From Sphingobacterium sp. ML3W (GTDB taxonomy: Bacteria; Bacteroidota; Bacteroidia; Sphingobacteriales; Sphingobacteriaceae): 64,000 nucleotides of DNA. The DNA lies in assembly GCF_029542085.1 (NCBI RefSeq), contig NZ_CP107036.1, forward strand, positions 5,952,001 to 6,016,000, written 5' to 3'. This document shows, piece after piece, positions 34,343 through 42,432 of this stretch. Within the stretch, counting starts at the first letter, position 1, and each line of letters starts with the position of its first letter. A program made the translations under genes and the position numbers. The notes beneath the pieces were generated by a model. That model worked only from the letters and a program-made list of their open reading frames with translations, was not told the DNA's origin and made no database searches.

Positions 34343-36625
34343 ATGAAAATGAGTAATAAGAGAAATATATTAATAATTGTTTTACTATTGATGACCCAGG
34401 CCGCAGTATTTGCACAGAAGGTGGTGCGTCACGAACTGTATGTTCGGGATACCATTGTGAATTATGCAGGCAAAGCAAAACGGGCCATTTCCGTAAATGG
34501 GCAGATTCCTATGCCGACGTTGACATTTACCGAAGGAGATACAGCAGAAATTGTGGTTCACAATGAACTGAAAGAAAGTACATCACTGCACTGGCATGGT
34601 ATCTTTCTTCCGAACAAAGAGGATGGTGTACCGCATCTGACGCAGGAGCCGATTAAGCCGAACTCGACTTATACCTATCGTTTCCCAATTATTCAACATG
34701 GAACTCACTGGTATCATTCGCACTCAGGCTTGCAGGAACAGATCGGTATGTACGGCAGCCTTATTTTGAACAAACGTGCGGATGATAAGACTTTTCGCAA
34801 AGGAATAGATGATTTACCTACCATTCCGTTAATCATAAGTGAATGGACAAATTACAATCCGGATAATATCCAGCGGATGTTACATACGGGAAATGACTGG
34901 GCCGCCATTAAAAAAGGGGCTACCCAATCTTATGCGGAGGCGATCAAAGAGGGCAAGTTTGGAACGAAAATCACCAATGAATGGAAGCGTCAGCTCGCCA
35001 TGGATGTCAGTGATGTGTATTACGACAAGATACTGTTGAACGGTGCTCATTCTACGGATTTAAAAGAGGTGGATGGGAAAAAATTGAAAGCGGGAGATAA
35101 GGTACGTTTACGGATTTCCAATGGTGGTGCTTCATCTTATTTTTGGCTACGCTATGCGGGTGGGAAAATTACCGTGGTTGCTAATGACGGTAATGATGTG
35201 CTACCTGTGGAAGTGGATAGGCTGATGATCGCTGTATCGGAGACCTACGATGTGGTCGTGACGATTCCGAATGAAGGAACAGCCTACGAGTTTATGGCGA
35301 CAACGGAGGATCGGACGCAATCGGCAAGTTATTTTGTTGGTAATGGCATCAAGCAATTGATTTCTCCACTCCCTCGTCTCAAATATTTTGAGGGAATGAA
35401 GATGATGAATGACATGATGAAGATGGACGGTAATCTGAATGATATGGGCATGAATATGAGCCTGAATCAGATGGATATGAATGTCGTCATGTATTCTGAA
35501 ATCACCGGAGATGGAAAGAAAAAGGAAGATCACAGCAAGCATAGTGGTATGGATAACGGGAAGATGAAGGCCGATGAGGATCCAAACCGTTACAATGCGA
35601 ATGCACTGGCTGATATCGTCACATTGAATTATGCGATGCTGGAATCTCCCCATGAGACCGAATTGCCGAAGAACGCTCCTGTGCGGGATCTTAAATTTAC
35701 CCTTACAGGAAATATGAGCCGCTATGTGTGGAGCATGGATAATAAAATTCTTTCGGAGACCGATAAGATTCCGGTGAAGAAAGGGGAAGTGCTACGGATT
35801 ACTATCTACAACAACTCAATGATGCGCCACCCGATTCATTTACATGGCTTTGACTTTAGACTGCTGAATGGCAAAGGAGCAAAAGCTCCATTGAAAAATG
35901 TGGTCGATATCATGCCAATGGAAACAGATACCATTGAGTTTTTGGCAAATGAAGAAGGTGATTGGTTTTTTCATTGCCATATTTTATACCATATGATGGC
36001 CGGAATGAACCGGGTGTTTGCTGTGGATGACTATAAAAATCCATATCTACCCGATAAAGCCAAAGCATATAAGGAGCTGCAACATGAAAGCAATATGACA
36101 CATTTTATGGCGCAGAATGATTTTGCGACCAACGGAAATGATGGCCAGGCGATGTTCCAGAATGCACGCTGGCAACTGGGATCGGAATGGCGATTGGGGT
36201 ACAACGACATGCATGGTTACGAGGTGGAGACACACTTGGGACGATTTTTCGGAAAGATGCAGTGGTTTATGCCTTTTGTAGGTTTTGATTACCGTTACCG
36301 CCGAATGGGCGACGATGAACATGAAAAGAATATCTTCGGTCAGGCAAATAAAAAAGATAGCCGCAAAGCGGTGAGTCTGGGTTTTATGTATACGCTACCG
36401 ATGCTGGTGAATTTTCAGGCCGAAGTGTATCATGACGGTATTGTCCGATTGCAAATGATGCGGGAGGATATCCCGATTTCACGAAGAATACGTGGCGATT
36501 TTATGGTCAACTCGGATCTTGAGTATATGGCCGGACTGAATTATATCATCACGAAGAATATGGCCTTCAGAACACATTACGATAGTGATATGGGAATTGG
36601 TGTGGGACTATCGTTGAATTATTAA
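34343..36625 (+). CDS. copA: CopA-type multicopper oxidase with C-terminal outer-membrane-barrel-like extension
   Basis: A 760-residue exported multicopper oxidase, likely oxidising Cu(I) to less toxic Cu(II). The signal peptide ends near AVFAQ (residue 24). Copper ligands are HWHGIF (near residue 82), HWYHSHSG (near 121), HPIHLHGFDF (near 496) and HCHILYHMMAGM (near 543). A Met-rich copper-binding insert (MNDMMKMDGNLNDMGMNMS) starts near residue 353. After residue 575 a roughly 185-residue beta-rich region (AKAYKELQHESNM, then alternating aromatic strands such as GFDYRYRRM) ends in LSLNY, like an outer-membrane beta-barrel (CopB-like). A second ATG at 34349 could be the start. Last gene of the operon. 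Confidence 0.88.
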   Translation: MKMSNKRNILIIVLLLMTQAAVFAQKVVRHELYVRDTIVNYAGKAKRAISVNGQIPMPTLTFTEGDTAEIVVHNELKESTSLHWHGIFLPNKEDGVPHLTQEPIKPNSTYTYRFPIIQHGTHWYHSHSGLQEQIGMYGSLILNKRADDKTFRKGIDDLPTIPLIISEWTNYNPDNIQRMLHTGNDWAAIKKGATQSYAEAIKEGKFGTKITNEWKRQLAMDVSDVYYDKILLNGAHSTDLKEVDGKKLKAGDKVRLRISNGGASSYFWLRYAGGKITVVANDGNDVLPVEVDRLMIAVSETYDVVVTIPNEGTAYEFMATTEDRTQSASYFVGNGIKQLISPLPRLKYFEGMKMMNDMMKMDGNLNDMGMNMSLNQMDMNVVMYSEITGDGKKKEDHSKHSGMDNGKMKADEDPNRYNANALADIVTLNYAMLESPHETELPKNAPVRDLKFTLTGNMSRYVWSMDNKILSETDKIPVKKGEVLRITIYNNSMMRHPIHLHGFDFRLLNGKGAKAPLKNVVDIMPMETDTIEFLANEEGDWFFHCHILYHMMAGMNRVFAVDDYKNPYLPDKAKAYKELQHESNMTHFMAQNDFATNGNDGQAMFQNARWQLGSEWRLGYNDMHGYEVETHLGRFFGKMQWFMPFVGFDYRYRRMGDDEHEKNIFGQANKKDSRKAVSLGFMYTLPMLVNFQAEVYHDGIVRLQMMREDIPISRRIRGDFMVNSDLEYMAGLNYIITKNMAFRTHYDSDMGIGVGLSLNY

Positions 36626-36750
36626 CGAACGGAATTTCTTAATGCGGTGTGCAAATAATCTCACCCATGGATTTTATTTTTCTCTGTTACGGGTTAATAA
36701 GGGGCAGGTTGGGACTATTTCCTTAAATAATATAGATCTGATTGTTAAAT

Positions 36751-36838
36751 TATTCGGATTTTACACGGACTTTATACGCTTTTATCCGAATGAGATCCGT
36801 ATGAGGTCCGGATAATGTCCCTATTAGTTCGCTATTAA
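36751..36838. repeat. Eight-unit 11-base periodic repeat array
   Basis: Eight degenerate 11-base units run without a gap: TATTCGGATTT, TACACGGACTT, TATACGCTTTT, ATCCGAATGAG, ATCCGTATGAG, GTCCGGATAAT, GTCCCTATTAG, TTCGCTATTAA. Units 1-3 are related to units 4-8 in the opposite orientation (CGGA versus TCCG), so the array is roughly symmetric around 36784. The 11-base period is close to one turn of DNA. It lies in a convergent gap and encodes nothing. Confidence 0.65.
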
Positions 36839-36928
36839 TATACTTGTTGATATGAATTTGTAGGCCCTTTGTTTTCTGGAAATCCCATGTTTTTAAGCAG
36901 ATTTTCTCTATCGTGGACAGCACAAAAG

Positions 36929-36962
36929 AAAGCGCCAGAAATCGTTAAATTTCTGGCGCTTT
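36929..36962. terminator. Strong bidirectional terminator
   Basis: A 12-base perfect stem (36931-36942 with 36949-36960, sequence AGCGCCAGAAAT) around a 6-base loop, with flanking A/T pairs. A T-run follows on the plus strand (TTTTTT) and a shorter one on the minus strand. It serves fabH (ending at 37005, leftward) and any read-through from the copper operon. Confidence 0.9.
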
Positions 36963-37004
36963 TTTATATTTTCCGGTTCTTTTAACAGACCAGGTTTTGA
37001 TCGT

Positions 37005-38003
37005 TTAAATCATCCATTTAAATAGACTCGCTCCCCAAGAGAATCCTGCCCCAAAAGCAGTCAGCATCACTAAGTCACCGGTATTTAGTTTTTTAATGTT
37101 CTGCCAGATACACAAAGGGATCGTCGCTGCAATGGTATTACCTAGATATTCGATATTACTAAGTGCCCTATCTTCAGGAATATTGAGGCTACGACCAACT
37201 GCGTCGATGATACGTTGATTGGCTTGATGTGGAATTAACCAGTTGATATCTTCAATCTGTAAGTTATTGCGCTGTAAAACGGTATTGCAGGCATCACTCA
37301 TCGATTGAACAGCGTGTTTGAAGACTGTTTTACCATCTTGTTTGAGAAAACGGTTGTCATTTATTGGAAGGCTGCTGTCGATCGGGTAGAGGGAACCTCC
37401 GGCTTCGATCTTCAAAAATTCACGTCCAGCACCATTGCTACGCAAGTAGGCATCCATAACGCCACCTTCAATTGAAGGTTCGAGCCAAATTACGCCAGCG
37501 CCATCTCCGAATAGAATATTAGTGGAACGATCTTTTAGATCGACATAGGTACTGATGTTATCTGCACCGACAACAAGCACATTTTTGTAACGTTGTGTCT
37601 CCACAAGCGACGAAGCCATATCCAAAGCATAGAGGAAACCTGAACAAGCGGCATTGACATCAAATGCCCATACATTGGTCAGTCCTAATTTTTCGAGAAT
37701 AATATTAGCCGTTGCTGGCATGGGCATATCTGGTGTAGATGTTGCTACGATAAGCGCATCTACTTCCCGCAAATCTTTATTATATTGTTTTGCTAAATCC
37801 TGAATGGCTTTGACGGCCATGTCCGATGTGGCAAGATTTTCATCCAATATCCTTCGCTCTTTAATTCCCGTACGTTTGATAATCCATTCATCGGAGGTCT
37901 CGCAAAACTGCTCTAAATCGGTGTTGGATCTTCTGTTTGGTGGGATATATCCACCAACCCCAGTTATTGCTGCATACGGCCTGCTCGGTATTCTTTCAGT
38001 CAT
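37005..38003 (-). CDS. fabH: 3-oxoacyl-ACP synthase III
   Basis: A 332-residue condensing enzyme that joins acetyl-CoA (or branched acyl-CoA) to malonyl-ACP to start fatty acid synthesis. Starts MTERIPSRPYAAITGVGGYI. The nucleophile is C120 in FDVNAACSGFLYA; IPHQANQRI carries the catalytic His, and GNTIAATIPL the Asn. It is alone; no acpP, plsX or fabD gene is adjacent, so this may be an additional FabH copy rather than the one in the main fatty-acid cluster. It is closed by the terminator at 36929-36962. Confidence 0.92.
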   Translation of the reverse strand: MTERIPSRPYAAITGVGGYIPPNRRSNTDLEQFCETSDEWIIKRTGIKERRILDENLATSDMAVKAIQDLAKQYNKDLREVDALIVATSTPDMPMPATANIILEKLGLTNVWAFDVNAACSGFLYALDMASSLVETQRYKNVLVVGADNISTYVDLKDRSTNILFGDGAGVIWLEPSIEGGVMDAYLRSNGAGREFLKIEAGGSLYPIDSSLPINDNRFLKQDGKTVFKHAVQSMSDACNTVLQRNNLQIEDINWLIPHQANQRIIDAVGRSLNIPEDRALSNIEYLGNTIAATIPLCIWQNIKKLNTGDLVMLTAFGAGFSWGASLFKWMI

Positions 38004-38308
38004 AAAATAATGTACTCTTTTCTCTCTTTTTCTACAGCCAAATCTTACAAATTAGTCAAGTTGTGATTTTGCGCCGTAAAACTACGGTTAATTTGTACAA
38101 CTAAACGCTGAAAAGATAGGTTTTTGACAAAATAATTACGTTTTTGAATAAAATTAACCGTTTTTAACTTTTATCCTATACTATTCTTTTAATCGGTCTT
38201 GATCAGGCGAAATTATATGCTGTTGGCAGTGTATTTGTCGAAATTTTAATCTTTTCTGTCTTTTCAAAAGGTCAAAACGGTCTAGTAATTTTTGGCGTAT
38301 TAGAGCAC
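38004..38308. other. Intergenic region upstream of fabH
   Basis: A 305-base AT-rich gap between the end of the leftward MocR gene and the start of leftward fabH. It should contain the fabH promoter, but I found no clear TAnnTTTG on the minus strand. No hairpin with a T-run is seen after the MocR stop. No gene or repeat was found. Confidence 0.5.
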
Positions 38309-39748
38309 TTATTCGGAAATCCGTGCAAATTTGAGCAGCTCTGCCAGGGTCCTGATTCCCTCTTCGATCAGCTCTTCGGAAATGGACCCATAGCCTAGGC
38401 GCAAGCCGTCGTAACTATTGTCTTTATGATAGTTATCGGGATGTGGAATATGGATTGATTTTTCTTTCAGTTTTTTGAAGAGCAATGTCCAGTCTACTTG
38501 ATGTTTGAAAGCAAGCCAGACCGCTAATCCACCTTGGGGACAATGGTAACTTACATGCTCTGCTAAATGGAGATCTAGTTGCTTGATCATAAAGTCACGC
38601 TTGCTTCGATAATAGTTGGTTGCTTTGCGTATATGTCTTCTTACTGTGCCGTCCTGAATAAGTTCCAAAACAGCCTGCTCCATAATATTATCGCCTTGTA
38701 TATCGATGAGGTAACGTAGTTGGGCAATAGCTTGCAATAAATGTTCATTTTTGCTGACAAGATAGCCTATACGAAGTGCAGGAGCTACGACTTTGCTCAA
38801 TGTTCCGATGTAGATCGAATGTTGTAATTCGGCAGCCGAAGCCAGTGGATGGTATGGTGTGTGGTCGAAATGAAATTCGTAGTCATAGTCATCCTCAATA
38901 ATCGTGAATCCATATTCATTGGATAATTGGATCAGCTCTGACCTGCGGGCGGGGCTTAACGTAGCCGTTGTTGGATATTGTCGGTGCGGTGTAATGTAAA
39001 GAGCTTTGATATTTTTTTTATCCTTTAGATGGGATATCATTTCTTCGACAATGATACCCTCAATATCAACAGGGATTTGTATAAGTTTTGATCCGGTATG
39101 CTCGAATATCTTCCAGGCAGAGTGGTAGCCGGGAGACTCAACGAAAATATAGTCATCCTTTTCCAGTAGACATTGAGCAATAAGATACATAGCCATTTGG
39201 CTTCCTCTACTGATACATAAGTTGTCCAAGGTGATATTCATATTGCGTTCCAGGTTGAGCATGTCGGCGATGGCTTGCCTAAAATCAATATGTCCCCTTG
39301 GGTCGGCGTAGCCCATCATCTTCCAACGGGCACTCCGTTTGAAAATCTGTCGATAGGCGCGTCCGAGCTGGTCGATCGGAGCAATCTTGCTGTCTGGATT
39401 ACCATCATCAAAGATAATGCGCAATGGTGCCTGAAGAGTCGATACGGCTATACTTTGGGTGGAACTTTCAGCTTTGGAAAGCAACGGCGGAAGCTGCTGG
39501 GCCACAAAAATCCCACGACGCTGTTGGCTCACGACCCATCCTTCGCTCAGGAGCTGTTGGATAGCTTCAACAACCGTATTACGGTTTAGCTTCAACTGTG
39601 TGGCAAGCACTCTACTGCTCGGTAAGGCAGTACCACGGGCTAGTCTGCCCGACTGTATATCAGCGGCAATACTATCGGCTAGTTGTAAATAAATCGCTTT
39701 TGTGGAAGATCGGTCTATCTCCATTGTCAAATTCCAGGGTCTGAGCAT
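38309..39748 (-). CDS. MocR/PdxR-type GntR-family transcriptional regulator
   Basis: A 479-residue PLP-binding transcription factor. The N-terminal GntR winged helix covers about residues 10-75 (AIYLQLADSIAADIQSGR, LKLNRNTVVEAIQQLLSEG). The aminotransferase-like class I domain follows (residues 105-470), with the PLP lysine in YIGTLSKVVAPALRIGYL. Start MLRPWNLTMEID is typical of this group; the second Met is less likely. It is divergent from a class-III aminotransferase gene 218 bases away, which is the usual arrangement for a MocR regulator and its target. Confidence 0.9.
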   Translation of the reverse strand: MLRPWNLTMEIDRSSTKAIYLQLADSIAADIQSGRLARGTALPSSRVLATQLKLNRNTVVEAIQQLLSEGWVVSQQRRGIFVAQQLPPLLSKAESSTQSIAVSTLQAPLRIIFDDGNPDSKIAPIDQLGRAYRQIFKRSARWKMMGYADPRGHIDFRQAIADMLNLERNMNITLDNLCISRGSQMAMYLIAQCLLEKDDYIFVESPGYHSAWKIFEHTGSKLIQIPVDIEGIIVEEMISHLKDKKNIKALYITPHRQYPTTATLSPARRSELIQLSNEYGFTIIEDDYDYEFHFDHTPYHPLASAAELQHSIYIGTLSKVVAPALRIGYLVSKNEHLLQAIAQLRYLIDIQGDNIMEQAVLELIQDGTVRRHIRKATNYYRSKRDFMIKQLDLHLAEHVSYHCPQGGLAVWLAFKHQVDWTLLFKKLKEKSIHIPHPDNYHKDNSYDGLRLGYGSISEELIEEGIRTLAELLKFARISE

Positions 39749-39774
39749 GGGTCAATTTTATTGGGTAATCCACC

Positions 39775-39804
39775 CAAAGATACAATTGTTCTTTTGGATT
39801 GAAA
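39775..39804 (-). promoter_or_regulatory. Probable promoter of the mocR-type gene
   Basis: On the minus strand a perfect -7 TATCTTTG (39775-39782) lies 27 bases before the start codon. The -33 position has TTTC (39801-39804) at a spacing of 18 bases, one base and one step short of consensus. This is a fair promoter for the regulator, in the gap shared with the aminotransferase. Confidence 0.5.
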
Positions 39805-39966
39805 CCCTTTACGATGATTCGATTAGATTTGCTTTCCGGGTATTGGGTTTGAGATGAGTGGTTTACTTCTACCGATGGTAGCTGGACTATTTGCTTTAAA
39901 TTGATCCTGGACTACCTGTAAGGCAGTATTTTATCCGATTTTTGGGTTTAACTAAATCTCGACCAT

Positions 39967-41136
39967 TTGATGAAACCATTTCCTGTATTTGAAAAATTAG
40001 ATATCCAGATTGAACGTGCGGCTGGCTGTTTCGTATATGACCATCAGCAAGAGGCCTATTTGGATATGTATGGCGGACATGCTGTTGTCGCTGTGGGACA
40101 TACACATCCGCATGTTGTCAATAGCACCTTGCAGCAACTGAACAACATTGGCTTCTATTCGAATACGATATTTAATGATTTGCAGCATCAACTGGCGCAT
40201 CAATTGGGCCTGATGAGCGGATACACCGACTATGCGGTGTTTTTTTCGAATTCTGGTGCCGAAGCAAATGAAAATGCCCTGAAGCTAGCCTCGTTTTTCA
40301 CTGGTAGAAAACGGGTGCTATCGTTATCTAATGCCTTTCATGGCAGAACCTCTGGTGCCGTATCAGCGACTGATAACACAAAGCTCCAAGCTGCTGTAAA
40401 TGACAATAGTCATTACTTTTTCAGCCCCTTCAATGAGTTGTCCAGTTTGAGAAAACAGCTCGAAACCGAGGCATATTGTGCAGTGATTATGGAACCGATC
40501 CAAGGAGTAGGCGGAATTCAGGTAGCAACAGATGAATTTCTACAGGAAGTCAGAGCGATCTGTACAAACACAGGTACATTGCTTATTCTCGATGAAATCC
40601 AATCGGGATATGGCCGCACCGGAAAGTTTTTTGCGCACCAGCATGCCGGAATAAAGGGAGATCTGATTACCGTGGCGAAGGGAATAGCCAACGGTTTCCC
40701 CATGGCTGCGACTATTATTTCTCCTGCTGTCAATCCACACATGGGGCAATTGGGGACGACTTTTGGTGGTAATCATCTGGCCTGCGCTACTGCAATAGCG
40801 GTATTGGAGGTTATCCGCGATGAAAAGCTGATTGATAATGCGGCGCAGGTAGGTGGTTTTTTAATGCGTGAATTGAAGGATATCGCTGCTGTGGCTGAGG
40901 TTAGGGGTAAAGGGTTGATGATCGGTGTAGAGTTTGATGCCGATATACAACAACTGCGACAGGAGCTGCTATTTGACGAGAAGATCTTTACTGGGTATGC
41001 CGGTGCTTATACATTAAGGCTGCTGCCACCGTTAAGCTTTACAATGGAACATGCACAGATTTTTTTAAGGAGCTTAAAGAAATTGCTTGAAAAAAATAGC
41101 CGTTATTTCCAAAACCGTTCTTATCACATGGGATAG
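39967..41136 (+). CDS. Class-III PLP aminotransferase (acetylornithine/ornithine type)
   Basis: A 389-residue PLP enzyme of the acetylornithine/GABA/ornithine aminotransferase family. Motifs include SNSGAEANENALKLA, LLILDEIQSGYGRTGKFFA and the PLP lysine K238 in LITVAKGIANGFPMAA. The glycine-rich GTTFGGNHLACATAIAVL follows. It lies divergent to a MocR-type regulator and is not in an arginine operon, so it may serve a catabolic or specialised route rather than arginine synthesis. Which amine donor it uses cannot be told from the sequence. Confidence 0.85.
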   Translation: MMKPFPVFEKLDIQIERAAGCFVYDHQQEAYLDMYGGHAVVAVGHTHPHVVNSTLQQLNNIGFYSNTIFNDLQHQLAHQLGLMSGYTDYAVFFSNSGAEANENALKLASFFTGRKRVLSLSNAFHGRTSGAVSATDNTKLQAAVNDNSHYFFSPFNELSSLRKQLETEAYCAVIMEPIQGVGGIQVATDEFLQEVRAICTNTGTLLILDEIQSGYGRTGKFFAHQHAGIKGDLITVAKGIANGFPMAATIISPAVNPHMGQLGTTFGGNHLACATAIAVLEVIRDEKLIDNAAQVGGFLMRELKDIAAVAEVRGKGLMIGVEFDADIQQLRQELLFDEKIFTGYAGAYTLRLLPPLSFTMEHAQIFLRSLKKLLEKNSRYFQNRSYHMG

Positions 41137-41363
41137 TTAATGAAGAACTGTATACTGTAGCCTTTTATGCGAATAAAGGAAATTGCCTATCAGTTGTAAT
41201 TCGTGAAGAACTGCATGTCGCATTCCAGGTCGGTATTCTATTAATGAATCGTGTCTGAGGGGATATTTTTTGAATGAGTGAGTTTAGCTTTTTTCTTGTA
41301 TTAATGACGTCAAAAAAGTAATTTCACAACAGATACTTTAATTAGATAGATACACGGAAACAG

Positions 41364-41780
41364 ATGTCGACAATTACAAAGGGTTTACCAACAGCCGGAT
41401 TGATTAGTATAGCGGACAACAAAATATTACTGGCCTATAGTAATAATAAAAAAGCTTGGTACCTGCCAGGTGGTAAAATAGATGCGGGGGAGGATTCTTT
41501 ACAATCACTCCGTCGTGAGATTTCAGAGGAATTGAACATAGATCTTGACCCCCAAAAGATTTCGTACTATTGCCATATTACTGCTCCAGCCTATGGTATG
41601 ATCCCTGAGGTGATCATGGAGCAGGATTGTTTTCTATATCCACTTACGGAAACGATACAACCAAGTAACGAAATAGGAGAAGTGAAGTACTTCTCCCATG
41701 AAGATTATTTACGCGAACCTATTCAGGTTATCGGTGTGTTGCATGTTTTTGATAGGTTGAAAACAGATGGCCTGATTTAA
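41364..41780 (+). CDS. Nudix hydrolase
   Basis: A 138-residue pyrophosphohydrolase of the Nudix family. The Nudix box is complete: GGKIDAGEDSLQSLRREISE followed by ELNID, with the metal-binding REISEE glutamates. It starts MSTITKGLPTAGLISIADNK. The substrate (for example a nucleoside diphosphate derivative) cannot be predicted. It is a lone gene, convergent with the next one. The region 41137-41363 ahead of it contains a TGACGTCA palindrome near 41306 and no clear promoter. Confidence 0.9.
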   Translation: MSTITKGLPTAGLISIADNKILLAYSNNKKAWYLPGGKIDAGEDSLQSLRREISEELNIDLDPQKISYYCHITAPAYGMIPEVIMEQDCFLYPLTETIQPSNEIGEVKYFSHEDYLREPIQVIGVLHVFDRLKTDGLI

Positions 41781-41800
41781 GTTAAAGGTCATAACTATGC

Positions 41801-42334
41801 TTAAATACCATAGCCCTCATTGGCACAATTGATTGTTTTGGTATTTTGTATTGGATCTATCTTTCCAGTCTTGGTATTCAATCGCCAAGCTTTGAGGATC
41901 TTGTTGAAATATTCTTTGTCCTCCTCGACAACGCTAATAGCAACGATTTCGCTGTCAAATTTGTTGCCTATCCTACAGTTGCAAAGGCTAAGTTGTTCGT
42001 TGGCTTTGAGCTTACGAATATTGATTGTATCCAAGATCTTATATTTCACCTGGCCCTTTCCATTCTCCTTGTCATCAAGCAGTTCATTTAAAATACAGAT
42101 CCCGTTTTTATCGCTGGTATAATATCCCGCAGCAAAGCGATAGTCACCACTTGCACTTTTGTTTGCGTCTATTACTGCACCTGATGCATGGGCATAGCTG
42201 GCCAATCCCGGAATTTCATTAATCTCCCGAAATATTTTTCCATATAATGGATTTTTCTGATTTTGAACCGTGTTAAAACTTGACCAACTGCAGATGGCCA
42301 ATAATGCAAATAGTATACTTGTTAAATAACGCAT
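41801..42334 (-). CDS. Secreted hypothetical protein (177 aa)
   Basis: An exported protein with signal peptide MRYLTSILFALLAICSWSSF. The body includes NPLYGKIFREINEIPGLASY, a YHA/SGAVID-like segment, CILNELLDDKENGKGQVKY and LSLCNCRIGNKFDSEIVAI. The CNC pair and a Cys near the end (TINCANEGYGI) suggest one or two disulfides. I do not recognise the family. It is convergent with the Nudix gene (20-base gap); the leftward lipoprotein ending at 42433 lies 98 bases upstream and could share a transcript. Confidence 0.6.
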   Translation of the reverse strand: MRYLTSILFALLAICSWSSFNTVQNQKNPLYGKIFREINEIPGLASYAHASGAVIDANKSASGDYRFAAGYYTSDKNGICILNELLDDKENGKGQVKYKILDTINIRKLKANEQLSLCNCRIGNKFDSEIVAISVVEEDKEYFNKILKAWRLNTKTGKIDPIQNTKTINCANEGYGI

Positions 42335-42432
42335 AGCTTCGATTGATTTAATTACAGTATTAAAGATAATAAATCTCGTTACATTCTTAAATTACGATAT
42401 TTATATTTTGCTCATCAACCTGTTAAGATGGA

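Larger units (their letters stand above)
36626..37004. other. Region between copper operon and fabH
   Basis: This 379-base gap between convergent genes holds the 11-base periodic array (36751-36838) and a strong bidirectional terminator (36929-36962). The remainder (36626-36750 and 36839-36928) shows no reading frame, RNA gene or hairpin that I can support. Confidence 0.6.
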
